DNA of 64,000 nucleotides from Antedon mediterranea. Lineage: Eukaryota; Echinodermata; Crinoidea; Comatulida; Antedonidae. The DNA lies in NCBI RefSeq assembly GCF_964355755.1, contig NC_092680.1:12129001-12193000 (forward strand). The letters run 5' to 3'. This document shows, one piece after another, positions 54,131 to 63,691 of the stretch (positions are counted from its first letter, which is position 1; every line of letters starts with the position of its first letter). The notes under the pieces are model-generated. The model did no database searches. It had not been told where the DNA came from and saw only the letters and a program-made list of their open reading frames with translations. Both the position numbers and the translations under genes were made by a program.

Positions 54131-55378
54131 AGAGCAGTGAGAATTTCGATAAAACTTTTTACACAAAAACATCAAAGTGCACAAAATAGCTTAATATAGT
54201 ATTTGAAAACGTTTTAGACCATTTTGAACATTTCGACAAAAATTTTTCACACTAAACATCAAAGTGTACAGAATAGCTTTAAATCGCATTTGGATACGTT
54301 TTAGACTATTTTGTGCATTTCGAAAAACTTGTTAACATAAAAAAAATTCTGTACACTTTGATGTTTTGTGTGAAAAAGTTTTGTCGAAATGCTCAAAATG
54401 GTCCAAAACGTTTTTAAATACGATATTAAGCTATTTTGTGCTCTTTGATGTTTTTGTGTGAAAAGTTTTATCGAAATGCTCAAAATGGTCTAAAACGGTT
54501 TCTAATTTGATTTTAAGCACTTTGATGTTTTTGTGTAACCAAGTTTCATCGAAATGCACAAAATGGTCTAAAACGTCTCCAAATGCGATTTGAAGCTATT
54601 CTAAGCACTTTTGTGTTTTTGTGTTAACAAGTTTTTTCGAAAATCACAAAATTGTCTAAAACGTCTTCAAATGCGATTTGAAGCTATTCTGTACACTTTC
54701 ATGTTTTGTGTGAACACGTTTTGTCGAAATGCTCAAAATGGTGTAAAAAGTTTTTAAATACGATTTGAAGCTACTCTTAGCACTTGGTGTTTTTGTGTGA
54801 AAAGTTGTATTGAAATGCTCAAAATGGTCTAAAACGGTTTCTAATGTGATTTTAAGCATTTTGATGTTTTTATGTAACCAAGTTTCATCGAAATGCACAA
54901 TATGGTATAAAACGTCTCCAAATGCGATTTGAAGCTATTCTTAACACTTTGGTGTTTTTATGTTAACAAGTTTTTTTCGAAAATCACAAAATGGTCTAAA
55001 ACGTCTCCAAATGCGATTTGAAGCTATTCTGTACACTTTGATGTTTTGTGTGAAAAAAATTTGTCGAAATTCTCAAAAAATGTCTAAAACGTTTTCAAAT
55101 ACGATATTAAGCTATTTTGTGCACTTTGATGTTTTTGTGTGAAAAGTTTTATCAAAATGCTCAAAATGGTCTAAACGGTTTCAAATGTGATTTTAAGCAC
55201 TTTGATGTTTTTGTGTACCCAAGTTTCATCGAAATGCACAAAATGCTCTAAAACGTCTCCAAATGCGATTTGAAGCTATTCTTAGCACTTTGGTGTTTTT
55301 ATGTTAACAAGTTTTTTCGAAAATCACAAAATGGTCTGAAACGTCTCCAAATGCTATTTGAAGCTATTCTTAGCACTT
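54131..55378 (-). repeat. Satellite array B, second locus, with an orientation switch
   Basis: 54131-54345 is in the same orientation as 7938-8790; from about 54346 onward the monomers are inverted. Reverse anchors (ctaaaacg) occur at 54410, 54497, 54575, 54663, 54750, 54836, 54914, 55003, 55091, 55177, 55255 and 55343, with spacings repeating 87, 78, 88, 87. This is the same 340 bp four-monomer unit as the left locus, in reverse, present about three times. The switch at 54345 is a head-to-head junction. Confidence 0.9.
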
Positions 55379-56810
55379 TTTTTTTATCTTATGTGGGTTC
55401 ATCCCACTTTTATTTCCATACAACTGTTCTCTTTACATATATTTTTCGCTATACACTATACATATCATTATATTTACAATGTTTGTTTAATCATCTGTTT
55501 ACATATACTTATTTAAAGAGTTTTATTCATTTGTTTACATATTATCACATTGATTACTGTATAGCTTCCTCTTTTTATACATATTATCTGTAACACATTT
55601 TCATTAACAAGCTTTTTTTTTCTTACATAGTTGTTTTCGTTTTTTTCATATACCACATTTTCATTTAACAATGCATATTCTCTGTTATACTCATTACTTA
55701 CTAAATGTTTACTGTTAACATAATATTGTTCTCATCCTTTAACATTAATATTAATATTTTGGTTCTTTAATGTTTACAAAACTTTTATTTCCAGCAGATT
55801 ATCCTTTTTTTTTGCATCTATAACTTCTTAAATTTTCATTTAACCTTTTTACTTTCTTCTCTTATGTGTATTCATTCCACTTTTTTTTTACTTATTTTCT
55901 TTAAAAAACTATTTCCATATATTATTTTGTTTATACATACATTATCATGTAACCACACTGATTACATAGTTTCCTCTTTTTATACATATTATCTATAACA
56001 CATTTTTATTAACAAAGCTTCTTTTTTCTTACATAGTTGTTTTGTTTTTTTTTCATCTACATGCATATTTATTTCATACAATTATAATACGTTTATGTTT
56101 AATAAATCCATCCCATGGGTTTGTCCCATTTTATTTTTCTTTGGATTCATCTATGCAAACATATTTTCCATTAAACAATGCATATTCTCTGTTATTACTA
56201 ATTACTTACTAACGTTTTACTGTTAACATTATATTTTCCTCATCCTTTAATATTGATTTTTTTGATCTTTAAATGTTTACAAAATTTATTTCCAACAGAT
56301 TATTCTTTTTTGCATCTACAGTATAACCCATCAAAGTTTCATTTAACTTTTTTTTCTTATATGGGTTCAATCAATTTTTTTTTTTACTTATTATTTATTC
56401 TATTATTTTTTTATACATACATTATCATTTAACAACATTTATGTTTAATGATCCATTAAAAAAAGTCGACATTTTTTTTCCTTTTTAACAATTTTATCAT
56501 TTCAAAATTCCACATGCAGTAAGAATGTGCATATTACATATATATACCTATATGAAAGCTTTGATGAATACACTTCACCACTTATACCCAAACCTTCTTA
56601 TCCTTCATCATTTTTTTATCATCAATCTATAAAAAGCTTTTCACATTTTGTCTTTTTGTTTTCAAATCATCAAGGTATACATATTTACAAAACATACAAT
56701 ATAGTAGCAAAAAAAACAAAAAAAAAACATAATAGATTCATCATTCATGGTATCTAATTTACATATTTTCTTCCTTAATCTGTTTGAGCATATACAGTAT
56801 ACCTGCAGAT
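55379..56810 (-). other. T-rich 3' region of the second LINE with internal ~500 bp duplications
   Basis: Strongly pyrimidine-rich on the plus strand. Similar blocks recur: cttatgtgggttcatccc at 55388 with variants near 55861 and 56366; ttcctctttttatacatatt near 55566 and 55973; and a long block beginning attctctgtta near 55678 and 56189. The unit is about 410-510 bp, in two to three diverged copies. No credible open frame. Confidence 0.5.
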
Positions 56811-57236
56811 TTACATATTTCTTATCTTTTTTTCAGATTTAAACATTTGTAGGAGATTGATTTTTTTTTCTTTTTCCAATAAACTTAATATCTTTACTTT
56901 ATAAATACAAAATTCTCCTAAAGTGTATAATTTATTTACGTAATTATTGTCAGTTTCAAATAAAAGTCTTTTAAAAGAAAAAACAGGAATATGTATGCTT
57001 ACTGCTCTAATTATTTCGTTTATCTCTCTCCATAAACATTTTACTGTTATGCACTCTACTAACATATGTTTATCATTCTCAATAACATTGCATGTGTCAC
57101 AAAATGGGGAATTTACAAGTCTCCACCTATGTAGTCTTTCATTTGTTGGCAATATTCTGTGCAACAATTTAAAATTAAAATGTGCCAGTTTTTTTTCTTT
57201 AAGACCAGAAACTTTCTTAACCAATATTTTTTCCAT
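56811..57236 (-). CDS. Second LINE ORF2 C-terminal Cys/His domain
   Basis: 141 residues. LLHRILPTNERLHRW (24-38) is the conserved lead-in, and CDTCNVIENDKHMLVEC (46-62) is a C-x2-C-x8-H-x4-C knuckle typical of L1/Tx1 ORF2 C-termini, followed by LWREI. It probably binds element RNA. The first ~15 residues lie past a run of A that shifts the frame. The following A-rich sequence is the element's 3' region. Confidence 0.78.
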   Translation of the reverse strand: MEKILVKKVSGLKEKKLAHFNFKLLHRILPTNERLHRWRLVNSPFCDTCNVIENDKHMLVECITVKCLWREINEIIRAVSIHIPVFSFKRLLFETDNNYVNKLYTLGEFCIYKVKILSLLEKEKKINLLQMFKSEKKIRNM

Positions 57237-57494
57237 GGCATATTACCAAATATGCCGTAGGTGTAATATCTTGATCCTCTATTATGAATCTATATAATTG
57301 TCTAGACGTCATATTTAAGGCCTTATTGTTTGTAATAGGTATATCATTTACATTAATGTCATGTGTTGATTTTAAAATACATTTCCATTCTTTTGGAATG
57401 GCTTTCAATATACAAGAATATTCACTGATCCAATTTTGTGTACATCTTAACCTTCCTTTTATCTCTATCGCAGGCTTAAACACATTATTATTTA
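57217..57494 (-). CDS. Second LINE ORF2 fragment before the Cys/His domain
   Basis: From the insertion boundary the frame reads NNNVFKPAIEIKGRLRC then IPKEWKCIL, as in the region upstream of the C-terminal knuckle in related ORF2 proteins. It shifts frame near PTAYL at about plus 57250 and again in an A-run near 57195. The frame continues from the ORF2 text on the far side of the 3.1 kb insertion. Residues encoded above 57495 (toward the hairpin) do not belong to the LINE. Confidence 0.65.
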
Positions 57495-57495
57495 C

Positions 57496-57530
57496 TAGAT
57501 GGTACGCTCGCTTCGCTCGCGTACCATCTA
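57496..57530. repeat. Perfect 12 bp stem hairpin at the insertion edge
   Basis: tagatggtacgc (57496-57507) and gcgtaccatcta (57519-57530) are exact reverse complements around an 11 nt loop, tcgcttcgctc. GC-rich inside AT-rich surroundings, directly at the LINE junction. Confidence 0.7.
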
Positions 57531-58237
57531 GGTCGTTCCCACAGATGGTTCTCGAATACACAGTAATTTCAGCGTAACAAAACTGGCGATTTCAAATGTA
57601 CGTACCGCAGGACTATAGGCCTATACATTGTCGTTTACAGAAACAAATAAATAGACACGATGATTTATGTAGTCAACTAAAATTAGCACCCTGGGAATTA
57701 CTTCCGAAGGAGAAACTTATCACAAAATGAGTCCAAGTTTTTGATTTGGACTCATTTAAAGAAACCCAATTTGTGTTTTGTATGTAACATTAGGGTTGAG
57801 GGATGGGAAAGCGGATAGGTACAAAGAGGAACAATTTTAAATATATTCTTTATCCACTCAGTAACGAAATATTTTTTTCATGTTTTATAGGCCTATAAAT
57901 AATATACCTCTAAATACAGTAAAACATTTGCGATTTAATACTTTTTTTATTTTATTTATTTATTTATTTCTTTTAAATATTCATTGTACACTAATTTTCC
58001 CCGTGTATGGCAAGAGATTCCTAATTATATTAGAGAACATTCTTTATTTAGTTTAGTTAAAACTGTCACTGTCATAATCGATTGAAATATTAAAGTACCA
58101 TGTCACGATACACCACTACGACGTTTATATTTGGTAACTATTAATTAATACAAACGTTGAGAAAGAACTGTCAGTATAAAGTTTATTTGTATATAATAAT
58201 GTGTTTATATATCTAACAGTAGAGCCTATCCACAATC
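57531..58237. other. Spacer within the inserted block, no gene
   Basis: No open frame supported. A small hairpin (gagtccaag and cttggactc-like arms) lies near 57730-57765. The part from about 58170 is inverted relative to sequence near 59310-59380 (caaataaac, ctgttagat). Confidence 0.4.
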
Positions 58238-59598
58238 TCGCAAGTTTATTCTCAAAGGGCCCATATATTTACCTACCGTATGTGTTAAACCAAGGGCTCA
58301 TAAATTTACCTACAGTACTTGTGTTAAACCAAACTCTGGCAGACTGAGAGATTGGGATGTTCCATTCATCGCAAATCAATAGATTTGTATAATCGTATAT
58401 TAAATCTATCAAAATAGTATTTTTAAAGAAAATCGGCCTGTCTTCAACATTATGATGGTGTACTCTAGCTGTTCAACCGGTTTTCAGCTATTAAAAACAA
58501 TTATCGTAGGAGGAGATAGGAAAATGCGAAGCCTCCTCGCATTTTTGTGGCGGGTATTTTTCAAGACGGACATCCATTATACAGTGTATACCACGGTCGG
58601 AAAACACCCCTATTTGGGGCAAATCTTGGAACCTAAATTCGTTTTAACCGTCAATAACTTATTATCTATATATAAATTTACGTAAGGGCAAAATTCGGTA
58701 AATCGCGCCTTACTTTTAGAATTTTTACTCGATGGTATGTAAAGTTGGTTCGTACTTTCGGTACTGATTTTAACCACCTGATGTAACCCTGTTTACTAAT
58801 TAAATTAAGTTAGATAATTAGTTATTGACGATTAAAACGAATTTAGGTTCAAAGATTTGCCCCAAATAGGGGTGTTTTCCGATCGTGGTATACACTGTCT
58901 AATGGATGTCCATCTTGAAAAATACCCGCCACAAAAATGCGAGGAGGCTTCGCATTTTTCTATCTCCTCCTACGATAATTGTTTTTAATAGCTGAAAACC
59001 GGTTGAACAGTTCGAGTACAGCATCATAATGTTGAAGACAGGCCGATTTTCTTTAAAAAATACTATTTTGATACATTTAATATACGTTTTTACAAATGTA
59101 TTGATTTGTGATGAATGGAACATTCCAAATTATTTGGTTTAACCATACAGGTATAGATTTAGATTTATGGGCCTCCTTGGAGAATAAACATAAATAGTAT
59201 TGCAATGCTGTACAATACTGTTAAGGTATTAACCACTTTTGATCGCAATTTGAATCGCAAATGTCTTACTGTGAGTGTTGGTACTGTTAGATGTAATATA
59301 AAAATATATACAAATAAACTTTATTACTGTGAGTGTGGGTAGGCCCTACTGTTAGATTATAAACATATAATATACAAATAAACATTTCAAATTATTTGGT
59401 TTAACCATAGAGGTATAGATTTAGATTTATGGGCCCCCTTGGAGAATCTAACTTAATTTAATTAGTAAACAGGGTTACATCAGGTGGTTAAAATCAGTAC
59501 CGAAAGTACGAACCAACTTTATATACCATCGAGTAAAAATTATAGAAGTAAGGCGCGATTTACCGAATTTTGCCCTTACGTAAATTTATATATAGATC
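58238..59598. repeat. Nested foldback: two overlapping inverted-repeat pairs
   Basis: Pair A: 58353-58669 is the reverse complement of 58810-59126 (about 317 bp, few differences). Pair B: 58664-58815, the spacer between the A arms, is the reverse complement of 59446-59598 (about 150 bp). Outer sequence 58238-58345 is inverted relative to 59127-59190, which is itself directly repeated at 59388-59447. A and B hairpins exclude one another. No protein is encoded. Confidence 0.75.
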
Positions 59599-59702
59599 AC
59601 ATCATATTCAGGTTGAAATTTTCAGACCGTTTGGATAGAGTGCTCAATACCAAGGTAGAGCATAAATAAATAAAATAACAGCAGAAAACTTGGTTACTTC
59701 AT

Positions 59703-59777
59703 TGTTTTAATCACTACAAATTTGTTTCGTACGACCAGCATGTAGCTGGCCGCACTCTTCAGGTGAAATATAAAACA
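59703..59777 (-). ncRNA. Hammerhead ribozyme, Penelope-associated
   Basis: Minus strand, 5' to 3'. Stem I outer strand TGTTTTA (59777-59771), bulge TATT, inner TCAC, core CTGAAGA (59762-59756; the seventh core base may vary), stem II GTGCGGCCAGC paired over 11 bp, two of them G-T, with GCTGGTCGTAC around loop TACAT, core GAA (59728-59726), short stem III ACA-AATT-TGT, cleavage base A (59715), then stem I return strands GTGA and TAAAACA. All invariant core bases are present. Hammerheads with a minimal stem III are known from Penelope-like elements. It lies about 75 nt past the stop codon of the GIY-YIG ORF, the expected place. Confidence 0.8.
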
Positions 59778-59850
59778 TAAGTGACACAGTTGTCTCATAG
59801 TGCTTAATAGAAGTGAGTCATCGGGAAGTCGTATACAATAGCCTATTGTT

Positions 59851-60595
59851 TTAGATAAACTGTTTGGATCTGCAATTTAGTAAGACTTTTTTCCTATGTC
59901 TACAAGTAGAGACTAACTCGTTCTTACGGTTCAGTGAGCATAGCTCTGGTTGACATATAATAACATACTTTTCATATATACATAAATTACATCTTTTGTT
60001 AATATTTGAGTAAGGTTTGCATTTCTTTACAATTTTCCATTTAATTGAGTAATTTGTTTTAGAGTCTTTAAGTGTCCATATATATTTACTGAGTTCCGTT
60101 GCACTTCTTAGTTTTTCGTTCCGGAATGAAGACGTATGGTTTCTGTATCTAGTTTTAAACTGGTTTTCAGTTAGTCCGACATATGTTTCTTCTTTTGATG
60201 AATCTTCTCTCTTTACTGTAGCTTGGTAAACTACACCTTTTGTTAGGCAGTTACCTGGGAGCGGGCATTCATTGGGATTGCGGCAGTTACATCCGCTTGT
60301 TTTCGCGTTGGTTTCAGTAGACTTTTCTTTGGCTATCACATATTTGCTGTGTGCGTTAATTACTTTGTCTACGCTGGGCATGCAACTATAGCTTAGTTTC
60401 AAGGTATTTTTGTTAAATATTTTTCTGAGCTTGTTGCCGGCAGGAAAACAATCTTCTACTATAGCTAAAAACTTGTGGCCGATGTTGGTTGCTACGTTTT
60501 TGCTGAATGGTGGGTTAAACAAAATTATGTTTCTGGTACGTGATTTTTTGGGCTTCTGCTGTTCAGCATTGAACTCAAGTTGATGATTGATAGAT
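59851..60595 (-). CDS. Penelope-like element fragment: GIY-YIG endonuclease domain
   Basis: The open frame runs from the block edge (~60590, without its own start codon) to 59851, at least 223 residues. Landmarks counted from the TTG at 60522: ATNIGHKFLAIV (11-22), KLSYSCMPSV (43-52), the cysteine-rich CNCRNPNECPLPGNC (78-92), GVVYQATV then YVGLT (95-102 and 113-117; the GIY-YIG core), FKTRYRNHTSSFRNE (122-136), TELSKYIWTLKD (142-153) and CNLCIYEKYVI (178-188). This is the C-terminal endonuclease of Penelope-like retroelements, which nicks target DNA. The RT domain is absent, so the copy is 5'-truncated. The domain itself has no stop codons, so the insertion is fairly young. Confidence 0.9.
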
Positions 60596-60596
60596 T

Positions 60597-61046
60597 ACAT
60601 CATATATTTTTAAAAACCCTGATCTAATCCAGTTACAGTTATATAACGGCTTCTTTTTAATACATATAAACTCATTACCCCATAATGATTAATTAATAAT
60701 GTCATCATAGCTTATTGGTTCCTTATTTAATCTATTATTACAAGCATTAGCTACTGCTATAGACTCAATAACTGAGAGGTAAAATGGTGGTACGGATATA
60801 TTACACGGAACTTTTGATAAATTTGAGGTTAATAATTTTGGGCCTATTTTTCCTATATAAAATGTAGGTAAATATTTCCATTTGGTATCATCGTTTTCAT
60901 ACAGTCTCCTGTACCATTTAACTTGGAAAGATATTACCTGAGATCAGAATTCTACCATTTTTAGACCACCTTGACTGTAATTGGCACACATGGTTTTTCT
61001 TTTTATTTTCTCTTTCTTAGTTTCCCAAATGAATTTAAAAATTAAT
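60597..61046 (-). pseudogene. Second LINE ORF2 connection region, decayed
   Basis: Reading on from the RT in the appropriate frame gives QGGLKMVEF, WYRRLYENDD, SVIESIAVANACNN and SLWGNEF, standard connection-region landmarks. It contains an in-frame TGA near 60946 and a TAA near 60695 (where the family usually has Gln before SLWGN). The frame shift leading into it lies in a run of eight A on the plus strand at 61145-61152. It ends at the 3.1 kb inserted block. Confidence 0.65.
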
Positions 61047-62171
61047 TTATCCACCTCTTTTATTACTTTTTCTGGTACTAGCAAAATGCTGGAATTGTAT
61101 ATAATTTTTGAGAGCACTAATGTTTTTACAATAGTAATTCTTCCAAAAAAAAGTGAGGTGTCTTTTCTCCCATGTTTTTAGGGTATTTTCTAATGCGTCT
61201 ATTTTTTCTTTCCAGTTCTTTTGATAACAATATTCCTTATCATGTCCAACATAGATACCTAATATCCGAATTGGTGTGGATGTCCAAGAAATGTTACCAT
61301 GTGTGTCCTTGCAGTCTCTTAAACTGCCAAGCCAAAAAGCATTTGTTTTATTCTTATTTAATTTTAATCCAGAAACCTCTCCAAACTTTTCAATAATACT
61401 TATGCTGTTATCTATACTATTTATATCCTTTAGAAAAAGCACAGTGTCATCTGCTAGCTGTGCAATCTTAATATCTTTAAATATACCATTGCCTGCAGGA
61501 ACAATAATGCCTTTGACCATATCACATGCTCTTATTTTTGTAGCTAGGACTTCAGCTACTAAAATAAACAAAAAAGCAGACAAGGGACATCCTTGTCTAA
61601 TACCTTGGTGCATTGGAAAACTTTCTGATTGCCAACCATTATTTGTGAATATACAATTTGTATTGTTATACAGTGCTTTTACCCAGTTCACAAATAAAAT
61701 ACCAAAATTGAATTTATTTAAGGCTTCTATTAAAAATGATCTATTGACACTGTCAAATGCTTTTTGGAAATCTAAACTTATAAGTATACCTTCAAGCTGT
61801 TCATTTTTCATGTAAGTAATTATGTCCTCTATTAGTCTTATATTGTCCCCACCAAAGCGACCTTTTACATACCCTTTTTGGTCATTGTTTATTATATACT
61901 TTGCAACTAGATGTAATCTTGTTGTAAGAACAAAATAAGCTATTTTGTAGTCAATATTGAGTAAAGTGATAGGGCGCCAGTTATTTAAATCTTTGTGATC
62001 ACCTTTTTTGTAAATAAGGTTGATTATTCCCCTTCTTTGTGACAAAGACATTTCTTGTGTGACAAAACCATAATTTAGTGCATCACAAACAAGGTCAGAG
62101 ATAAGGTACCAGAAGAGTTGATTAAACTCAACTGTAAAACCGTCACTGCCTGGAGCTTTATTTTTTTTCAT
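61047..62171 (-). CDS. Second LINE ORF2: reverse transcriptase
   Basis: 374 residues. APGSDGFTVEF (6-16), NNWRPITLLNIDYK (63-76), DQKGYVKGRFGGDNIR (97-112), ISLDFQKAFDSVN (131-143, D134), GIRQGCPLSAFLF (190-202) and AQLADDTVLFL (237-247; LADD replaces YADD). The catalytic aspartates are intact. The last ~30 residues are a frame shadow, after a T8 run on the coding strand. The upstream join to the endonuclease falls in a CT dinucleotide repeat (plus 62200-62212). The similarity to the 606-6227 LINE is at family level only; the two are not copies of one element. Confidence 0.86.
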   Translation of the reverse strand: MKKNKAPGSDGFTVEFNQLFWYLISDLVCDALNYGFVTQEMSLSQRRGIINLIYKKGDHKDLNNWRPITLLNIDYKIAYFVLTTRLHLVAKYIINNDQKGYVKGRFGGDNIRLIEDIITYMKNEQLEGILISLDFQKAFDSVNRSFLIEALNKFNFGILFVNWVKALYNNTNCIFTNNGWQSESFPMHQGIRQGCPLSAFLFILVAEVLATKIRACDMVKGIIVPAGNGIFKDIKIAQLADDTVLFLKDINSIDNSISIIEKFGEVSGLKLNKNKTNAFWLGSLRDCKDTHGNISWTSTPIRILGIYVGHDKEYCYQKNWKEKIDALENTLKTWEKRHLTFFWKNYYCKNISALKNYIQFQHFASTRKSNKRGG

Positions 62172-62176
62172 TTTCT

Positions 62177-63571
62177 TTATTGCTTGCTCACATTCGAAGA
62201 GAGAGAGAGACCCTCACACATCTTTTGTTCTGCCTCTGTGAGTTTGGTTAAATTAACATGAGATAGGTACTTATCAATTGATTTGTAAGGAACATCTTGT
62301 TTTGCATATATTTTTTTGAAGAAATTAACCTCTTCCTTTAATATCTCTGTGGAATTTGATATAATGGATCCGTCCTGTTTTTTAAATTTTTTTATATGTT
62401 TTTTATTACTATTATTTTTCTCTAAACCAAGAAAATATCTAGTGTTTCGTTCGCCATCTTCTATCCACTTTACTCTTGACCTAATTTGAGCACCTTTAGC
62501 TTCCAATAGGTAAATTTGCTCAAGTTCATTCTTTTTTTGATCTAATTCTGTTTCATACTGGATATTATTATCAGTATTATCCTTTTTCATAATTAAATAA
62601 TTAATGATAACCATTTCCTTTTGAAGTATTTCTTTTCTTTTGCATTTATTTTTATTTTTCATTTTCCCATATTTTATGGAGAATTCCTTTATTTTTACTT
62701 TAATCATTTCCCATTTATCCTTTGGGTTAAGTTCTTCTAATCTAGCTCTTCCAATTATGTTTTTGATGTTGTTTATATAATCTTCATTATCTAAGTGAGA
62801 ATTGTTCATTTTCCATAATCCTGGGCCTCTTTCTTCATTAGTTAAACTTATTTTTAAGGATATGGCTTGTCGATCAGACATGATTGACGGCCTGATATCA
62901 CATGTGTTAACATATTCACATAAGTCGTTAGATATAAAAAAATAGTCCAACCTTCTGTACGTTTGGGTGGATTTCCTTCGCCATGTGAATTGACATGTAT
63001 CCGGGTTATTTTTTCTCCAGATGTCATTAAGATTTAGATTTTTCATAAAATGTTTTATTGTAAAAACAGAATTATCTACTCTATCGACACTACCTTTTTG
63101 GTCACATTTTCTGTCTAGAGCACAATTCATGTCACCACCTATAATTATTTTATCATTTTTGCTTTCTTTGAAGTCAATAATTGTTTTATTTAAAGTCCTA
63201 AAGTAAGAACATCGATCTTTTACATAATTTGGGACATATGAATTAACAAGAATGAAATAGTTGTCATGTATTTCAACTCTTAGAAGTAAAAATCTACCAT
63301 TAATATCTTTGTATTGTTTTGTTACCCTGTGTTGAATTTTACTAGCAATAAATGTGGATGTTCCTCTACTGTGTGATGAGCCAAAGCAGTGGTAGGAATC
63401 ACCTTGCCATATATCATTCAGTGACTGGGTTTTATCATTTGTCAAATGTGATTCTTGAATGAAGATGATATCTGCTTTGTTGTCTTCGACCCATTTAAAA
63501 ATACTAATTTTTTTTTGTTTTTCTCTAAATCCTCTAACATTTAATGATAAAGGGTGTATGTTTGGTGTCAT
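62177..63571 (-). CDS. Second LINE ORF2: APE-type endonuclease
   Basis: 464 residues starting MTPNIHPLSLNVRG. Motifs: LNVRG (N11), IQESH (E40), NSYVPN (110-115), GGDMNC (145-150), FTWRR (195-199), RRLDYFF (206-212) and MSDR (231-234). The last should be SDH; the catalytic histidine is replaced by arginine, so the nuclease is probably dead. A lysine-rich linker (250-400) precedes the RT. The frame exits at a CT repeat a few residues before the RT start. It lies 120 nt downstream of the ORF1 stop. Confidence 0.84.
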   Translation of the reverse strand: MTPNIHPLSLNVRGFREKQKKISIFKWVEDNKADIIFIQESHLTNDKTQSLNDIWQGDSYHCFGSSHSRGTSTFIASKIQHRVTKQYKDINGRFLLLRVEIHDNYFILVNSYVPNYVKDRCSYFRTLNKTIIDFKESKNDKIIIGGDMNCALDRKCDQKGSVDRVDNSVFTIKHFMKNLNLNDIWRKNNPDTCQFTWRRKSTQTYRRLDYFFISNDLCEYVNTCDIRPSIMSDRQAISLKISLTNEERGPGLWKMNNSHLDNEDYINNIKNIIGRARLEELNPKDKWEMIKVKIKEFSIKYGKMKNKNKCKRKEILQKEMVIINYLIMKKDNTDNNIQYETELDQKKNELEQIYLLEAKGAQIRSRVKWIEDGERNTRYFLGLEKNNSNKKHIKKFKKQDGSIISNSTEILKEEVNFFKKIYAKQDVPYKSIDKYLSHVNLTKLTEAEQKMCEGLSLSSNVSKQ

Positions 63572-63691
63572 ATGATTATTAAATATAAAAACATTTTATA
63601 AACCTTATAATTTATCTTAAATAAAAAAACTAAATTGTAATAATAAACATTTGAAGTCATATTGCACAGTATGATACAGTAGTTCTGCAAC
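63572..63691 (-). other. ORF1-ORF2 spacer of the second LINE
   Basis: 120 nt, AT-rich, with no open frame. Contrast with the ~870 nt gap in the first LINE. Confidence 0.5.

Larger units (their letters stand above)
57496..60595. mobile_element. 3.1 kb block inserted into the second LINE
   Basis: It begins with a hairpin (57496-57530) and ends at gattgatagat (60595), flanked by tac on each side (57493-57495 and 60596-60598). It contains a 5'-truncated Penelope-like element with ribozyme on the right and a nested foldback on the left. It is probably more than one insertion, and the boundary between them near 59598 is not certain. Confidence 0.5.

Noticed and set aside
54301-55142. Several 60-80 codon frames in satellite B
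   Set aside because: Overlapping on both strands and periodic with the monomer; no protein-like composition.
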